This document shows, one piece after another, positions 35,368 to 46,193 of a stretch of 64,000 nt of DNA. The position numbers were made by a program, and so were the translations under genes. This DNA is from Alphaproteobacteria bacterium HT1-32. GTDB taxonomy: Bacteria > Pseudomonadota > Alphaproteobacteria > Rhodospirillales > HT1-32. Where the stretch lies: the NCBI GenBank assembly GCA_009649675.1, contig WJPL01000003.1, positions 584,709 through 648,708 on the forward strand, given 5' to 3'. A model generated the notes under the pieces. That model searched no databases and had not been told where the DNA came from. It saw nothing but the letters and a program-made list of their open reading frames with translations. Position 1 is the stretch's first letter. The number at the start of each line of letters is the position of its first letter.

Positions 35368-36710
35368 CCCCTGCGCCCTCTTAGCTTGGACTTCTTGATG
35401 AGTCCCTCATACTGATGCGCCAGCAGATGCGACTGGATCTGGGCGACGGTGTCCATTGTCACCGTCACCACGATCAGCAGCGACGTGCCACCGAAATAGA
35501 ACGGTACATTGAACCGCGAAATCAGGATCTCCGGCAGGATGCAGATCAGTGCCAGATAGGCAGCACCGATGACTGTCAGCCGCGTCAGCACATAATCGAT
35601 ATAATCTGCTGTATTCTTGCCAGGCCGGATACCCGGAACGAAACCACCATGCTTCTTCAGGTTATCTGCCGTATCCGCAGGGTTGAACACCACAGCGGTA
35701 TAGAAGAAGGCAAAGAACACGATCATCCCAATATACATCGCGATATAGACAGGCTGCCCCGGCGCAACATAGGCCGTCACGGCCGTCAGCCAGCTGCTGC
35801 CTCCGCCGGATGCCGCAAACTGCGCGACCGTCAGCGGCAGCAACAACAGGGAACTGGCAAAAATCGGCGGAATAACGCCAGCCGTGTTCAGCTTCAGCGG
35901 CAGATGAGAGTTCTCACCACCGAACATCTTGTTGCCGACCTGACGCTTCGGATACTGAATGATAATCCGGCGCTGAGCCCGCTCCACGAACACGATCATC
36001 GCGATGATGGCGACTGTCATGAACAGCAGGAAGATGATGAACAGCGTCGAAAGCGCACCTGTACGGCCGAGTTCAAGAGTACTCACCAGTGCCGTCGGAA
36101 GCTCCGCAACAATGCCCGCAAAGATAATCAGCGAGATACCGTTACCCACACCACGGGCCGTCACCTGCTCACCCAGCCACATCAGGAACACCGTCCCGCC
36201 GACCAGCGTGATGACACCCTGCGCCCTGAAGAACAGGCCGGGATCAGCAACTGCCGGGCCGATAGACCCGGTCATGCCCTCAAGGCCGACCGTAATGCCA
36301 TAAGCCTGGAACGTAGCGATCAGCACCGTCAGATAACGGGTGTACTGATTCATCCGCTTGCGGCCCTGTTCGCCCTCTTTCTTCATCTGCTCGATGGTCG
36401 GCGAAACCGTTGCCATCAGCTGCATGATGATCGAGGCCGAAATATACGGCATGATGTTCAGGGCAAAGATCGACATCCGTCCCAGGGCACCGCCCGAGAA
36501 CATATTGAGCATATCAATGATGCCGCCGCTCTGCTGCTGGAAGAAGTCAGCCAGAATGGCTGCATCCACTCCCGGCAGCGGAATGAACGTGCCCATGCGA
36601 TAGACAATCAGCGCACCCAGTGTAAACCAGATGCGCTTCTTGAGTTCCGTCGCCTTGGAAAATGCTCCAAGATTGACGTTCGATGCGAATTGCTCGGCGG
36701 CTGACGCCAT
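35364..36710 (-). CDS. secY: Preprotein translocase subunit SecY
   Basis: SecY forms the protein-conducting channel of the Sec translocon with SecE and SecG. The 448-residue protein has ten hydrophobic helices and family blocks including FIPLPGVDA before the plug region, [36 protein letters not shown], and the cytosolic [11 protein letters not shown] loop. It follows rplO by 23 bp and overlaps adk by 4 bp. secE lies in the same superoperon at its far end. Confidence 0.98.
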   Translation of the reverse strand: MASAAEQFASNVNLGAFSKATELKKRIWFTLGALIVYRMGTFIPLPGVDAAILADFFQQQSGGIIDMLNMFSGGALGRMSIFALNIMPYISASIIMQLMATVSPTIEQMKKEGEQGRKRMNQYTRYLTVLIATFQAYGITVGLEGMTGSIGPAVADPGLFFRAQGVITLVGGTVFLMWLGEQVTARGVGNGISLIIFAGIVAELPTALVSTLELGRTGALSTLFIIFLLFMTVAIIAMIVFVERAQRRIIIQYPKRQVGNKMFGGENSHLPLKLNTAGVIPPIFASSLLLLPLTVAQFAASGGGSSWLTAVTAYVAPGQPVYIAMYIGMIVFFAFFYTAVVFNPADTADNLKKHGGFVPGIRPGKNTADYIDYVLTRLTVIGAAYLALICILPEILISRFNVPFYFGGTSLLIVVTVTMDTVAQIQSHLLAHQYEGLIKKSKLRGRRG

Positions 36711-36733
36711 TCGATATGCTCCGATCTGCGACC

Positions 36734-37225
36734 TTATTCGGCGCTTTTGGCGTCGTCGGTGACCTTCGGCGCGAGAATCGTCACCGAACCTCCCGCCTTC
36801 TCAACAGAAGAAATTGCCGATTTTGTGGCATGGGCGACACGAAGTTCAACTTTCGCTGTCAGTTCCCCGTTCCCCAGCACCCGCACACCATCGAGCGAAC
36901 GACGGATAATACCGGCATCGGAAAGGGCTTCTGCCGTCACCGGCTTTGCCGCATCCAGCTTGCCTTCGTCGATAGCCTTCTGCAGACGACCCAGGTTCAC
37001 TTCCGCAAACTTGTTGCGGAAAATATTGTTGAACCCGCGTTTTGGCAGGCGCCGGTAAATCGGCATCTGGCCACCTTCAAAGCCCTTGATGGCAACGCCT
37101 GAACGCGCCTTCTGGCCTTTGTGACCTTTACCGGAGGTCTTACCCGTACCGGAACCGATACCACGACCGATACGCTTGCGGTCCTTGCGGGCTCCGGGAT
37201 TGTCTCTGAGTTCGTTAAGCTTCAT
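36734..37225 (-). CDS. rplO: 50S ribosomal protein L15
   Basis: The 163-residue protein begins [22 protein letters not shown] and has the glycine/basic stretch [18 protein letters not shown] that threads into 23S rRNA, then [17 protein letters not shown]. It is slightly longer than E. coli L15 (144) because of a C-terminal extension. It stands between rpmD and secY in the spc segment. Confidence 0.98.
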   Translation of the reverse strand: MKLNELRDNPGARKDRKRIGRGIGSGTGKTSGKGHKGQKARSGVAIKGFEGGQMPIYRRLPKRGFNNIFRNKFAEVNLGRLQKAIDEGKLDAAKPVTAEALSDAGIIRRSLDGVRVLGNGELTAKVELRVAHATKSAISSVEKAGGSVTILAPKVTDDAKSAE

Positions 37226-37256
37226 GGCTTTCTTCCTTTTGTTCGCGAGAACCGGA

Positions 37257-37448
37257 TCAACCGGCGTCTACGACGCGAACGAGATGGCTCACCTTGTCGA
37301 TCATGCCGCGCACGGAAGGGGTATCTTCCAGAACACGGGTACGGTGCAACTTGTTCAGACCCAGGCCAACCAGCGTTGCGCGCTGGTCTTTCGGGCGGCC
37401 AATCGGGCTGCCGGTCTGCGTCACCGTGATGGTTTTCTTAGCAGCCAT
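37257..37448 (-). CDS. rpmD: 50S ribosomal protein L30
   Basis: The 63-residue protein has the L30 pattern [23 protein letters not shown] and [15 protein letters not shown]. The ATG at 37446-37448 is preceded by GGAG at about 6 nt, and the open frame further upstream lies inside rpsE. It sits 4 bp after rpsE and 31 bp before rplO. Confidence 0.97.
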   Translation of the reverse strand: MAAKKTITVTQTGSPIGRPKDQRATLVGLGLNKLHRTRVLEDTPSVRGMIDKVSHLVRVVDAG

Positions 37449-37452
37449 CAGA

Positions 37453-38040
37453 TTACTCCTTCTCGACCGAAACGGCATCAGCAGATCCGTCACGACGTGA
37501 CACGATCTCGCCGACCTTTTTGCCCCGGCGTGATGCAATCGAACGCGGGCTGTGCAGCCGCTTCAGCGCATCAAATGTTGCCTTGATCATGTTATGCGGG
37601 TTCGTCGTACCGAGCGACTTTGCAACGATATCCTGGATACCCAGGGTTTCGAAGACAGCGCGCATCGGACCACCGGCAATAATACCGGTACCCGGAGGAG
37701 CCGACCGCAGGATGACCCGACCGGCACCGAAATGGCCCGTCACGTCATGATGCAATGTCCGGCCTTCCCGCAGCGGAACGCGGATAAGATCGCGCTTCGC
37801 GGCTTCGGTACCCTTGCGGATAGCTTCCGGCACTTCACGGGCCTTGCCCGATCCGACGCCGACACGACCCTTCTGATCACCAACCACGACAATTGCGGCA
37901 AAGGCGAAACGACGTCCACCCTTCACCACCTTGGCGACACGGTTGATATGGACCAGCTTGTCGACGAATTCCGACTCTTCGCGGGGCTGATTTCCACCGC
38001 GTTCGCGGCGGCCTTCGGAAGCCTTTGGATTGCGTGCCAT
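37453..38040 (-). CDS. rpsE: 30S ribosomal protein S5
   Basis: S5 helps decoding accuracy and subunit head movement. The 195-residue protein has the double-stranded-RNA-binding-like N domain ([23 protein letters not shown]) and the C domain with [18 protein letters not shown] and [22 protein letters not shown]. The basic N-terminal extension (about 25 residues) and C-terminal tail make it longer than E. coli S5 (167). It lies between rplR and rpmD. Confidence 0.98.
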   Translation of the reverse strand: MARNPKASEGRRERGGNQPREESEFVDKLVHINRVAKVVKGGRRFAFAAIVVVGDQKGRVGVGSGKAREVPEAIRKGTEAAKRDLIRVPLREGRTLHHDVTGHFGAGRVILRSAPPGTGIIAGGPMRAVFETLGIQDIVAKSLGTTNPHNMIKATFDALKRLHSPRSIASRRGKKVGEIVSRRDGSADAVSVEKE

Positions 38041-38047
38041 ATCTACC

Positions 38048-38413
38048 TCAGAATTTCAGGCCGGCTTCACGCGCGGCATCCGCCAGCGCCTGAATGCGAC
38101 CATGATAAATGTAACCGCCGCGATCGAAGATCACGGTCTCGACGCCGGCAGCCTTGGCGCGCTCAGCGATGAGCTTGCCAACTTCCGCAGCCGCTTCCTT
38201 GTTACTGGAAGACGAGAACTTGCCGCGCATATCCTTCTCGATCGACGAGGCAGAGGCGACAGTGTTGCCGCTCGTGTCATCAATCAGCTGAGCATAGATA
38301 TACTTGTTCGAACGGAAGACCGAAAGACGGACGCGATCGCCGGCTTTAGCCTGGAGTTTCCGGCGCGTACGTTCACGACGACGCAGGAAAAGTTGTCTGG
38401 GTGAATTTCTCAT
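38048..38413 (-). CDS. rplR: 50S ribosomal protein L18
   Basis: L18 binds 5S rRNA with L5 and L25 in the central protuberance. The 121-residue protein has a basic N-terminus ([11 protein letters not shown]), [18 protein letters not shown] and the C-terminal [24 protein letters not shown]. Length is normal. It lies 7 bp upstream of rpsE. Confidence 0.98.
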   Translation of the reverse strand: MRNSPRQLFLRRRERTRRKLQAKAGDRVRLSVFRSNKYIYAQLIDDTSGNTVASASSIEKDMRGKFSSSSNKEAAAEVGKLIAERAKAAGVETVIFDRGGYIYHGRIQALADAAREAGLKF

Positions 38414-38422
38414 TTCGGCGTC

Positions 38423-38956
38423 CTACTTCTTCTTGCCTTCTTTACGGATGATGAATTCGTCAGCATAGCGAACACCCTTGCCCTTATAAGGCTCAGGCGG
38501 ACGATAGCTGCGAATTTCAGCCGCAACCTGGCCGACACGTTGCTTGTCGGCGCCGGAAATGGAAATGGATGTCGGCTTTTCACAAGTCATCGTGATCCCT
38601 TCGGGGATCGGATAGATGACATCGTGGCTGAAACCGAGCTGCAACTGCAGGTTCTTGCCCTGCAGCGCGGCACGATAGCCAACACCGGTGATTTCAAGGT
38701 TCTTGGTATAGCCTTCGCTGACACCAATCACCGCGCTTTCGACGAGCGTGCGCATTGTGCCCCACATCGACCGCGCGCGCTTTGAATTATCGCGCGGCGT
38801 GACATAGACCATATTATCTTCAATGCGGCCATCGACCTCTTCGACGAGCTTGACGGTGAGTTCACCAAGCTTTCCCTTTGCCGCGAGCACCTGACCAGCC
38901 AGATTGACTGTGACGCCGCTCGGAATCGGAACCGGGTTCTTACCAATACGTGACAT
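38423..38956 (-). CDS. rplF: 50S ribosomal protein L6
   Basis: The 177-residue protein starts [15 protein letters not shown] and has the two L6 repeats, ending with the signature [19 protein letters not shown]6 lies near the sarcin-ricin loop and the factor-binding site. It lies between rpsH and rplR with short gaps. Confidence 0.99.
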   Translation of the reverse strand: MSRIGKNPVPIPSGVTVNLAGQVLAAKGKLGELTVKLVEEVDGRIEDNMVYVTPRDNSKRARSMWGTMRTLVESAVIGVSEGYTKNLEITGVGYRAALQGKNLQLQLGFSHDVIYPIPEGITMTCEKPTSISISGADKQRVGQVAAEIRSYRPPEPYKGKGVRYADEFIIRKEGKKK

Positions 38957-38967
38957 TCAAACCCCCG

Positions 38968-39366
38968 TCAGAATACGCGACAAAGGACTTCGCCACCAAC
39001 ATGGTGGTCGCGGGCTTCAGCATCGGACATCACGCCTTTCGGAGTCGAAAGGATCGAAATGCCGAGACCGTTATAGACCCGCGGCAGGTCCTTGATCTTG
39101 GAATAAACACGACGGCCAGGCGTCGATACACGGCTGATTTCCTGAATGACGGGCGAACCATCATGATATTTCAGGTCAATCTTCATCTCGGTGATACCCT
39201 TGCGGATTTCAACCGAGCTGTAACCACGAATAAAACCTTCGCGCTGCAGGACGTCGCACACATTGGCGCGCAGCTTCGACGCAGGCGAATTAACGCTCGA
39301 CTTGCCGGCTCTCTGGCCATTGCGGATACGGGTCAGCAAATCGGCGAGCGGATCTGTCATAGACAT
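38968..39366 (-). CDS. rpsH: 30S ribosomal protein S8
   Basis: S8 binds the central domain of 16S rRNA early in assembly and in E. coli represses the spc operon. The 132-residue protein has [18 protein letters not shown] and the C-terminal signature [24 protein letters not shown]. Two ATG codons lie close together; the first is taken, and the second, two codons on, would give MTDPLAD. It lies 13 bp after rpsN. Confidence 0.98.
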   Translation of the reverse strand: MSMTDPLADLLTRIRNGQRAGKSSVNSPASKLRANVCDVLQREGFIRGYSSVEIRKGITEMKIDLKYHDGSPVIQEISRVSTPGRRVYSKIKDLPRVYNGLGISILSTPKGVMSDAEARDHHVGGEVLCRVF

Positions 39367-39379
39367 CGCTTGCTACTCC

Positions 39380-39685
39380 TTACCAGCTCGACTTGACCAT
39401 GCCGGGAATCTGACCATCCGAGGCCAAATCCCGCAGCTTGATGCGACAGAGCTTGAATTTCCGATAATTGCCACGCGGACGACCGGTCAGCTCGCAGCGC
39501 AGGCGCTGGCGAGTCGGTGACGCATTACGTGGCAACTGAGCCAGCTTTACAGCAGCTTCGAACCGGGCTTCCGGGTTGGAGTCCTTGCTGTAGATAAGCT
39601 CTTTCAATGCTTTACGCTTAGAAGCGAACTGATCCGCAAGCTTCTCACGACGCTTGCCACGCTGGACCATGCTTTTCTTTGCCAT
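39380..39685 (-). CDS. rpsN: 30S ribosomal protein S14, zinc-independent long form
   Basis: The 101-residue protein is the C-minus form of S14: the region of the zinc ribbon reads [19 protein letters not shown], without the paired CxxC motifs of the 61-residue zinc form. It keeps the basic N-terminal extension [21 protein letters not shown]14 is in the small-subunit head. No second zinc-binding copy is in the window. Confidence 0.98.
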   Translation of the reverse strand: MAKKSMVQRGKRREKLADQFASKRKALKELIYSKDSNPEARFEAAVKLAQLPRNASPTRQRLRCELTGRPRGNYRKFKLCRIKLRDLASDGQIPGMVKSSW

Positions 39686-39702
39686 AGCAGTATTCTCCCG
39701 CC

Positions 39703-40248
39703 TCAGCTGACGAACGGGAAATCGAATTTCTTGAGGAGCGAGCGCGCCTCATCATCCGACTTCGCCGATGTTACAATAATGATGTCCATGCCCCGGATCT
39801 TGTCGACCTGGTCATAGTTGATTTCCGGGAACACGATCTGTTCCTTGAGACCCATCGCGAAATTACCCCGACCGTCAAACGTCTTCGGCGACAGTCCACG
39901 GAAGTCGCGGACGCGCGGCAGAGCGATATTTACCAGACGGTCAAGAAATTCATACATCCGGTCCTTGCGCAGCGTGGTCTTGCAACCAATCACCATGCCT
40001 TCACGGATCTTGAAGGTAGCAACCGACTTCTTGGCACGTGTCACGATCGGCTTCTGGCCGGTGATCGCGGTCATGTCCCGAAGCGCACCTTCGATTTTCT
40101 TTTTGTCCGCAGACGCTTCACCAACACCCATGTTCACGACGATCTTCTCGATCTTCGGCACGGCCATCGGGTTAGTGTACTTGAACTCTTCGAGCATAGC
40201 CGGATGAATCACCGACTTGTAATGCTCCTGCAGGCGTGAAGCAGCCAT
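39703..40248 (-). CDS. rplE: 50S ribosomal protein L5
   Basis: L5 binds 5S rRNA and contacts the P-site tRNA. The 181-residue protein has [54 protein letters not shown] and the C-terminal [14 protein letters not shown]. The ATG at 40246-40248 follows GGGGGAG; the frame open to 40269 overlaps rplX and is not supported. Confidence 0.98.
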   Translation of the reverse strand: MAASRLQEHYKSVIHPAMLEEFKYTNPMAVPKIEKIVVNMGVGEASADKKKIEGALRDMTAITGQKPIVTRAKKSVATFKIREGMVIGCKTTLRKDRMYEFLDRLVNIALPRVRDFRGLSPKTFDGRGNFAMGLKEQIVFPEINYDQVDKIRGMDIIIVTSAKSDDEARSLLKKFDFPFVS

Positions 40249-40265
40249 GTTACAAGCTCCCCCGA

Positions 40266-40583
40266 TCAAACATCAATGACTTCGCCGGAACGCTTTGCAA
40301 AGCGAACCTTCCGGCCGTCATCGAGAGTTTTGAAACCAACGCGGGTCGGCTGATCCGTCTTCGGATCAACATGCGCGACGTTCGATACGTGAATCGCCGC
40401 TTCCCGCTCCTGAATGCCACCAGGATTTGTCTGGCTGGCACGCTGATGACGCTTGATCATGTTGACCCCGCTGACCACAACGCGGTCAGATTCCGGTACA
40501 ACACGAAGAACTTCACCCTGCTTGCCGGCATCCTTGCCGGACAGCACGACGACCTTGTCGCCCTTACGAATACGAGCAGCCAT
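40266..40583 (-). CDS. rplX: 50S ribosomal protein L24
   Basis: L24 is an assembly-initiating protein near the exit tunnel. The 105-residue protein has the KOW motif [21 protein letters not shown] and the [19 protein letters not shown] block. Its ATG overlaps the rplN stop by one base (TGATG). Confidence 0.98.
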   Translation of the reverse strand: MAARIRKGDKVVVLSGKDAGKQGEVLRVVPESDRVVVSGVNMIKRHQRASQTNPGGIQEREAAIHVSNVAHVDPKTDQPTRVGFKTLDDGRKVRFAKRSGEVIDV

Positions 40584-40951
40584 CAGAGCACCTCCGGCGC
40601 CAGCGAAATGATTTTCATATACCGCTTCGCACGCAACTCACGCGTAACCGGCCCGAAGATACGGGTACCGATCGGCTCACCCTGCTTATTGATAAGCACG
40701 GCGGCGTTGCTGTCGAAACGAATGGCAGAACCATCCGGGCGGCGGATTTCCTTAGCGGTCCGAACGATGACAGCGCGATGCACGTCACCCTTCTTAACAC
40801 GACCACGCGGAATGGCGTCTTTGACGGAGACAACGATAACGTCGCCTACACCAGCAAACTTCCGCTTCGACCCGCCCAGAACTTTGATGCACTGGACGCG
40901 GCGAGCGCCTGAATTGTCTGCAACATCCAGATTGCTTTGCATCTGAATCAT
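40583..40951 (-). CDS. rplN: 50S ribosomal protein L14
   Basis: The 122-residue protein opens [20 protein letters not shown] and has the [20 protein letters not shown] stretch. L14 lies at the subunit interface and is the binding platform of the silencing factor RsfS. Length equals that of most bacteria. It overlaps rplX by one base and follows rpsQ by 62 bp, in which no promoter is evident. Confidence 0.99.
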   Translation of the reverse strand: MIQMQSNLDVADNSGARRVQCIKVLGGSKRKFAGVGDVIVVSVKDAIPRGRVKKGDVHRAVIVRTAKEIRRPDGSAIRFDSNAAVLINKQGEPIGTRIFGPVTRELRAKRYMKIISLAPEVL

Positions 40952-41013
40952 GGCAGTGACCTTTCCCTAGTATCGCGACCGGATATCCGACGCGATGTCG
41001 TTACGTCTAGCGC

Positions 41014-41250
41014 TTAATCCTGATCTGCGATGATTTCCCATCGCTTCGTCTTTGAGTGGGGACGGCATTCACGGATGCGAACGGTCTCCCCAACCTGGAT
41101 AGCGTTGGCCTCATCATGCGCCCGATATCTTTTCGAGCGCCGGATGAACTTCTTGTACAGCGGATGCATGATCCGCCGTTCAACCTTCACAGTGACGGTT
41201 TTGTCGCCTTTATCGCTGACAACCACACCCTGCAGAATTCTTTTCGGCAT
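41014..41250 (-). CDS. rpsQ: 30S ribosomal protein S17
   Basis: The 78-residue protein has the S17 OB fold: [20 protein letters not shown], then [15 protein letters not shown] and [14 protein letters not shown]. The ATG at 41248-41250 is chosen since GAGG lies about 9 nt upstream and it matches the family N-terminus; the frame open to 41286 lies in rpmC. S17 is a primary 16S rRNA binder. Confidence 0.97.
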   Translation of the reverse strand: MPKRILQGVVVSDKGDKTVTVKVERRIMHPLYKKFIRRSKRYRAHDEANAIQVGETVRIRECRPHSKTKRWEIIADQD

Positions 41251-41260
41251 TTCTATTACC

Positions 41261-41458
41261 TCAGGAAGCGCTACGGGCGCGTTCACCCATAATCGTTTTC
41301 ACGCGCGCAATATCACGACGCACCTGCGTCACGCGCGCTGTGTTTTCAAGCTGGCCACTGGCTCTCTGAAAACGGAGGTTGAATGCCTCTTTTTTCAGGC
41401 TCAGCAGCTGATCCTTGAGCTCGTCGTCAGATTTCTGACGGATATCTTCGGCTTTCAT
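41261..41458 (-). CDS. rpmC: 50S ribosomal protein L29
   Basis: The 65-residue two-helix protein [18 protein letters not shown]... carries the family stretch [21 protein letters not shown]29 sits by the exit tunnel and helps dock SRP and trigger factor. The ATG at 41456-41458 starts the typical N-terminus; the longer open frame overlaps rplP. It lies 4 bp after rplP. Confidence 0.97.
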   Translation of the reverse strand: MKAEDIRQKSDDELKDQLLSLKKEAFNLRFQRASGQLENTARVTQVRRDIARVKTIMGERARSAS

Positions 41459-41462
41459 CGCG

Positions 41463-41882
41463 TTATCCCATTTCACCAACACGGGCGACCATCTTGGTCT
41501 GCACCGGAAGCTTCGCAGCAGCGAGCTCGAATGCCCGCTTGGCGATGTCATAGCTCACGCCATCAACTTCAAACATGATCCGGCCCGGCTTGACTTTCGC
41601 AGCCCAGAACTCAACAGAGCCCTTACCTTTACCCTGACGAACTTCGGCAGGTTTGGCAGTCACCGGCACATCCGGGAAAATCCGGATCCACACCCGGCCC
41701 TGACGCTTCATGTGACGGGTAATCGCACGACGCGCAGCTTCGATCTGACGCGCAGTAACACGCTCAGGCGTCAGTGCCTTCAGGCCAAACGCGCCAAAGT
41801 TCAGGGCCGTACCGCCCTTCGCGAGACCGTGAATACGCCCCTTGTGGGCCTTCCGGTACTTTGTTCTCTTCGGTTGCATCAT
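41463..41882 (-). CDS. rplP: 50S ribosomal protein L16
   Basis: The 139-residue protein has [20 protein letters not shown] and [19 protein letters not shown], with the [16 protein letters not shown] segment reading [15 protein letters not shown]16 binds near the A-site tRNA and is essential for peptidyl transfer. Two adjacent ATG codons (41880-41882 and the next) are possible starts; the first is used, with GAGG about 10 nt upstream. No RPG hydroxylation inference is made. Confidence 0.98.
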   Translation of the reverse strand: MMQPKRTKYRKAHKGRIHGLAKGGTALNFGAFGLKALTPERVTARQIEAARRAITRHMKRQGRVWIRIFPDVPVTAKPAEVRQGKGKGSVEFWAAKVKPGRIMFEVDGVSYDIAKRAFELAAAKLPVQTKMVARVGEMG

Positions 41883-41912
41883 GGTGCAAACGTCCTCTTG
41901 GTAAGCCTGGCC

Positions 41913-42590
41913 TTAGCGGGCCGGCTGCTGGTCCTGAAGCAACTTGTCCATCGCCATCGGGTCATGGGCAAGAATCTCACCTTTGAAGACCCAGCATTTG
42001 ATGCCGCAGGCTCCATAAGTGGTCTGCGCGGTCGCAACGCCGTAATCAACATGTGCGCGCAGCGTATGCAAGGGAACACGTCCTTCGCGATACCATTCCG
42101 TCCGGGCAATTTCTGCGCCGCCGAGGCGGCCAGCTGCATTGATCCGGATGCCTTCTGCGCCGAGACGCATGGCCGACTGGACCGAACGCTTCATCGCACG
42201 GCGGAAAGCCACACGACGCTCAAGCTGCTGCGCGATGTTTTCGGCGATCAGCTGGGCATCGATTTCCGGCTTGCGGATCTCAACAATATTCAGATGCACT
42301 TCGGTACCGGTCATCTTCGACAGATCCTGACGAAGCTTTTCGATATCCGTACCCTTACGGCCAATGATGACACCGGGGCGTGCGGTATGAATGGTAATCC
42401 GTGCCTTCTTTGCCGGACGTTCGATAACGACCTTGGCAACACCAGCACCGATCAGGCGCTTTTTCAGGTATTCACGGAGAGCAAGATCTTCGTGCAGAAG
42501 ACCTGCATAACCTTCGTCGGCATACCAGCGGGAGTCCCACGTGCGGTTGATGCCCAGGCGAAAACCGACTGGATTGACTTTCTGACCCAT
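41913..42590 (-). CDS. rpsC: 30S ribosomal protein S3
   Basis: The 225-residue protein opens [14 protein letters not shown], contains the KH domain (about 40-110) with the GXXG-type loop in [15 protein letters not shown], and has the C-terminal [19 protein letters not shown] block. S3 lines the mRNA entry tunnel and has helicase-like function. The ATG overlaps the rplV stop by one base (TGATG). Confidence 0.99.
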   Translation of the reverse strand: MGQKVNPVGFRLGINRTWDSRWYADEGYAGLLHEDLALREYLKKRLIGAGVAKVVIERPAKKARITIHTARPGVIIGRKGTDIEKLRQDLSKMTGTEVHLNIVEIRKPEIDAQLIAENIAQQLERRVAFRRAMKRSVQSAMRLGAEGIRINAAGRLGGAEIARTEWYREGRVPLHTLRAHVDYGVATAQTTYGACGIKCWVFKGEILAHDPMAMDKLLQDQQPAR

Positions 42591-42970
42591 CAGGCGATCT
42601 CCTCGCGTTCGCGCACAACAATCGTCAGGTTGCTGAACGGTTTCAAAATCTTGCCTGTACGGCCACGTGCACGGGCGCGCCAGCGCTTCATCACGATGCC
42701 CTTGCCGACGCTGGCTTCTGCAACAACCAGATTGTCGATATCAAGCTGGTGATTGTTTTCCGCGTTAGCGATGGCCGATTGCAGACATTTATGCACATCA
42801 CGTGCAATCCGCTTCTTCGAGAAATACAGATCGTTCAGCGCGCGTTCCGCGCCAAGACCTCTGATCGACTCTGCGACAACGTTCAGCTTCTGCGGTGAAA
42901 TGCGGATGTTCCGCACGATCGCCTTGGCTTCCGTGTCGGACAGACGACGCTCTGATGCCGGCTTGCCCAT
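42590..42970 (-). CDS. rplV: 50S ribosomal protein L22
   Basis: The 126-residue protein has the L22 pattern [33 protein letters not shown], and the C-terminal hairpin [20 protein letters not shown] that reaches the tunnel constriction where macrolides bind. It lies 2 bp after rpsS. Confidence 0.98.
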   Translation of the reverse strand: MGKPASERRLSDTEAKAIVRNIRISPQKLNVVAESIRGLGAERALNDLYFSKKRIARDVHKCLQSAIANAENNHQLDIDNLVVAEASVGKGIVMKRWRARARGRTGKILKPFSNLTIVVREREEIA

Positions 42971-42972
42971 GA

Positions 42973-43251
42973 TTACTTCCTCTTCGCTTTCTTGTCCGCA
43001 GTGTGACCGTAGTAGGTCCGTGACGGAGAAAACTCACCGAACTTATGTCCAATCATATCTTCGGTTACCATAACCGGGATATGCTTGTGACCGTTGTACA
43101 CGCCGAACGTCAAACCGACGAACTGCGGCAGGATCGTGGACCGGCGGGACCAGATTTTGATGACCTGATTGCGACCGGACGCACGCCCGGCTTCCGCCTT
43201 CTTCAAGAGGTATCCGTCTACAAACGGACCTTTCCAGACCGAACGAGCCAT
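42973..43251 (-). CDS. rpsS: 30S ribosomal protein S19
   Basis: The 92-residue protein is [18 protein letters not shown]..., with [21 protein letters not shown] and [20 protein letters not shown]19 forms a head complex with S13. The ATG at 43249-43251 matches the family N-terminus and follows GGGAG; a TTG three codons upstream is the other possible start and is less likely. Confidence 0.98.
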   Translation of the reverse strand: MARSVWKGPFVDGYLLKKAEAGRASGRNQVIKIWSRRSTILPQFVGLTFGVYNGHKHIPVMVTEDMIGHKFGEFSPSRTYYGHTADKKAKRK

Positions 43252-43266
43252 ATTCGTCAAACTCCC

Positions 43267-44103
43267 TTAGCGCGATTTCCGCTGATGGCGGCTGCGCATG
43301 ATGTACTTGTCGGTGGACTTGTTGGAGCGCGTACGCTTGCCCTTCGTGGGCTTGCCCCAAGGAGTCACCGGATGACGTCCGCCAGAGGTACGGCCTTCGC
43401 CGCCACCATGCGGGTGATCGATCGGGTTCATGGCCACGCCACGAACCGCCGGGCGCTTGCCAAGCCAGCGATTACGGCCGGCCTTGCCCAGATTGATGTT
43501 CTGATTGTCGGCGTTGGAAACCGCACCCACCGTTGCCCGGCATTCACCGAGAACGAGCCGCAGTTCACCGCTCGACAGACGCAGCTGCGCATAACCGGCA
43601 TCCTTACCGACCAACTGGCCGTAGGTTCCGGCGGAACGTGCAATCTGCGCGCCCTTGCCCACCTTCATCTCGATATTATGGATGATGGTGCCGACAGGGA
43701 TATTCTTAAGCGGCAGGCAGTTGCCTGGCTTGATGTCAGCCCGCTCGTCACTGATGACCACGTCACCGGCTTTCAGACGCTGCGGTGCAATGATGTAGGC
43801 AACTTCGCCATCTTCATATTTCAGCAGCGCAATGAACGCCGTGCGGTTCGGATCATATTCGATCCGTTCAACCGTAGCAGACATACCGGTCTTGTTACGC
43901 TTGAAGTCAATAACGCGATACCGGCGCTTGTGGCCGCCACCGCGACGACGCGCGGTAATACGACCGGTATTGTTCCGGCCACCCTTTTTCGTCAGACCTA
44001 CTGTCAGTGACTTTTCAGGGCCACCTTTGTAGAGCTCGGACTTGTCAACCAGCACCAGGGTGCGGCGACCGGGCGTGGTCGGATTGAATTGCTTGAGAGC
44101 CAT
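43267..44103 (-). CDS. rplB: 50S ribosomal protein L2
   Basis: L2 is needed for subunit joining and peptidyl transferase activity. The 278-residue protein begins [20 protein letters not shown] and has the [12 protein letters not shown] stretch and the signature [21 protein letters not shown] with the conserved histidine. Length is normal. It lies 2 bp after rplW. Confidence 0.99.
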   Translation of the reverse strand: MALKQFNPTTPGRRTLVLVDKSELYKGGPEKSLTVGLTKKGGRNNTGRITARRRGGGHKRRYRVIDFKRNKTGMSATVERIEYDPNRTAFIALLKYEDGEVAYIIAPQRLKAGDVVISDERADIKPGNCLPLKNIPVGTIIHNIEMKVGKGAQIARSAGTYGQLVGKDAGYAQLRLSSGELRLVLGECRATVGAVSNADNQNINLGKAGRNRWLGKRPAVRGVAMNPIDHPHGGGEGRTSGGRHPVTPWGKPTKGKRTRSNKSTDKYIMRSRHQRKSR

Positions 44104-44105
44104 GA

Positions 44106-44429
44106 TCAGATCCCCGTGGTCACGTCGATGTTGCTGCCCTCGGCCAGCGTTACCATCGCTTTTTTACGGTCGACACGTCGGCCCAACTGCTGACGGAACC
44201 GCTTGGTTTTGCCCTTGAGGACGCTCGTATTCACCGCGGTCACCTTTACCGAGAAAAGGTTCTCGATCGCGGCCTTGATTTCCGGCTTGGATGCATTCAG
44301 CGGCACTTCAAAGAAAACCTGACCATGCTCGGAAGCATTGGTCGACTTTTCCGTGATGATCGGATGACGCACAATGTCATACATCCGTTCCTGCGTCGGC
44401 ATCACCGGCTTGCGAATTTTCGCGCTCAT
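44106..44429 (-). CDS. rplW: 50S ribosomal protein L23
   Basis: L23 is the exit-tunnel dock for trigger factor and SRP. The 107-residue protein has [38 protein letters not shown] and the [16 protein letters not shown]-terminal part. Its ATG overlaps the rplD stop (ATGA). Confidence 0.98.
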   Translation of the reverse strand: MSAKIRKPVMPTQERMYDIVRHPIITEKSTNASEHGQVFFEVPLNASKPEIKAAIENLFSVKVTAVNTSVLKGKTKRFRQQLGRRVDRKKAMVTLAEGSNIDVTTGI

Positions 44430-45046
44430 TTCAGGCGCTCCTCGAGAGCGGTAACCGCATCGCGCGTCAGCACGAGCGTATCGCTCCTCAAAATGTCATA
44501 AACATTGGCACCGACAGACGGCAACACTGCCACCGACGGAATGTTCCGCGACGCCAGGGTAAAGTTGCGGTCGACCTCGGCACCGGCGATCACCAGGGCA
44601 CGGCCCCAGTTCAGGCCGGCCAGCTTGCCGACAAGTGCCTTGGTACGCGGCTCGTCACAGGTCGCATTGTCGAGGATAACCAGCTGACCGGCAGAAGCCT
44701 TCGCAGACAGGGCGCATTTCATCGCCAGCTTGCGAACTTTCTTGGTCAGCTCGATACCATGATCACGAGGCGTCGGGCCGTGGGCAATACCACCACCACG
44801 CATCTTGTTTTCACGGTTTGAACCACGACGTGCGCGACCGGTGCCTTTCTGGCGGAACGGCTTCGCCGTCGTACCGGAAACTTCACCGCGTCCCTTGACC
44901 TTATGCGTACCGGCGCGGCGCTTGGCGAGCTGATAGTTCACCATACGGGCCAGCAGGTCACGACGGACTTCGACACCAAAAATGGAGTCAGCGAGTTCGA
45001 TATCGCCGACCGACTTGTTATCGAGATTGATGACTTCGGATTTCAT
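44426..45046 (-). CDS. rplD: 50S ribosomal protein L4
   Basis: The 206-residue protein has the long basic loop [20 protein letters not shown] that reaches the tunnel and the [13 protein letters not shown] segment. In E. coli L4 also represses the S10 operon, but the leader target is not recognisable here. The ATG at 45044-45046 matches the family start; the frame open to 45106 lies within rplC. Confidence 0.98.
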   Translation of the reverse strand: MKSEVINLDNKSVGDIELADSIFGVEVRRDLLARMVNYQLAKRRAGTHKVKGRGEVSGTTAKPFRQKGTGRARRGSNRENKMRGGGIAHGPTPRDHGIELTKKVRKLAMKCALSAKASAGQLVILDNATCDEPRTKALVGKLAGLNWGRALVIAGAEVDRNFTLASRNIPSVAVLPSVGANVYDILRSDTLVLTRDAVTALEERLK

Positions 45047-45050
45047 GGCC

Positions 45051-45806
45051 TCAGTCCTTCTTTTCTTCGGTAGCCGCATCATCCGCAGCTGCCTCAACCG
45101 CTTCATTCTCGACCGGTGCTTCTTCAGCAGCCGCTTCGATCAGAGCCGCCGGATAAGGAACGCCTTCCGGAGCTGCGCGCTTGGCAGCATCACGGATCAG
45201 AACCCAGCCGCTTTTCGCGCCGGGAACCGCACCCTTGACCAGCAGATAGCCCTTTTCTTCGTCAGCACCGACGATTTCAAGGTTCTGGACCGTGACGCGG
45301 GTTGCGCCCATATGGCCAGCCATCTTCTTGCCCTTGAACACCTTGCCCGGATCCTGGCACTGACCCGTGGAACCGTGTGACCGGTGAGAGATCGAAACGC
45401 CATGCGTTGCTTCAAGACCGGCGAAGTTCCAACGGCGCATACCGCCCTGGAACCCCTTACCAATCGAGATGCCGCTGACATCAACCTTCTGGCCATCAAG
45501 GAAATGCTTCGGGCTCAGCCGCGCACCAGCTTCAAGCAGCGCATCTTCGGCAACCCGAAATTCCGCAAGCTTGCGCTTCGGCTCAACTTTAGCCTTCGCA
45601 AAGTGACCACGCATCGGCTTGGTCACGTTTTTAGGTGTCCGATTGGAAACGCCCAGCTGAACGGCATTGTAGCCATCACGCTCGGTGGTCCGGACAGCAA
45701 CGACCTGACAATCGTCAACCTTGACGACCGTCACCGGCACATGCTGGCCATCGGCCCGGAAGACGCGGGTCATGCCGACCTTTTGTCCGATTAATCCTGT
45801 ACGCAT
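45051..45806 (-). CDS. rplC: 50S ribosomal protein L3 with acidic C-terminal tail
   Basis: The 251-residue protein opens [17 protein letters not shown] and has the [13 protein letters not shown] loop, [16 protein letters not shown] and a central [19 protein letters not shown] segment with the Gln methylated in E. coli. The core ends near residue 215. The remaining residues are Ala/Glu-rich ([16 protein letters not shown]), making it about 40 longer than E. coli L3 (209). L3 starts 50S assembly. It lies 16 bp after rpsJ. Confidence 0.97.
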   Translation of the reverse strand: MRTGLIGQKVGMTRVFRADGQHVPVTVVKVDDCQVVAVRTTERDGYNAVQLGVSNRTPKNVTKPMRGHFAKAKVEPKRKLAEFRVAEDALLEAGARLSPKHFLDGQKVDVSGISIGKGFQGGMRRWNFAGLEATHGVSISHRSHGSTGQCQDPGKVFKGKKMAGHMGATRVTVQNLEIVGADEEKGYLLVKGAVPGAKSGWVLIRDAAKRAAPEGVPYPAALIEAAAEEAPVENEAVEAAADDAATEEKKD

Positions 45807-45822
45807 CGATCTCGATCCCTAC

Positions 45823-46131
45823 TTAGAGCTTGATTTCGACGTCAACACCGGAGGCGAGGTCGAGCTTCATCAGCGCGTCCACCGTCTGCGGTGTCGGATC
45901 GACGATATCCAGCACCCGCTTATGCGTGCGTATTTCAAACTGTTCCCGCGATTTCTTATCGATATGCGGGGAACGCAGCACAGTGAATCGCTCAATGCGG
46001 GTCGGCAGCGGAATAGGTCCGCGCACCTGAGCGCCCGTACGTTTCGCTGTGCTTACAATTTCGCGCGTCGACTGATCCAGAATTCGATGATCGAATGCCT
46101 TAAGCCGTATGCGAATATTCTGACTGTCCAT
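45823..46131 (-). CDS. rpsJ: 30S ribosomal protein S10 (NusE)
   Basis: The 102-residue protein has [51 protein letters not shown] in outline and [22 protein letters not shown]10 is in the small-subunit head and also links NusG and NusB to antitermination complexes. It is the first gene of the S10 group, 62 bp after tuf1; that gap holds a 9-bp hairpin. Confidence 0.99.
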   Translation of the reverse strand: MDSQNIRIRLKAFDHRILDQSTREIVSTAKRTGAQVRGPIPLPTRIERFTVLRSPHIDKKSREQFEIRTHKRVLDIVDPTPQTVDALMKLDLASGVDVEIKL

Positions 46132-46154
46132 CGTGACTCAACCGTCCAAGTGAG

Positions 46155-46178
46155 GTGCCCCGCAAACAGGCGGGGCAC
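46155..46178 (-). promoter_or_regulatory. Strong hairpin between tuf1 and rpsJ
   Basis: GTGCCCCGC (46155-46163) and GCGGGGCAC (46170-46178) form a perfect 9-bp stem with a 6-nt loop, 15 nt after the tuf1 stop and 24 nt before rpsJ. No U-tract follows on the minus strand, so it is more likely an RNA-processing, stabilising or regulatory element than a terminator. Confidence 0.75.
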
Positions 46179-46193
46179 TCTCGGGTTTCTGTT

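Noticed and set aside
35415..36704. Plus-strand open frame of 429 codons opposite secY
   Set aside because: It is antisense to the clear SecY frame, is rich in Arg, His and Gln typical of a shadow frame, and has no recognisable domain.
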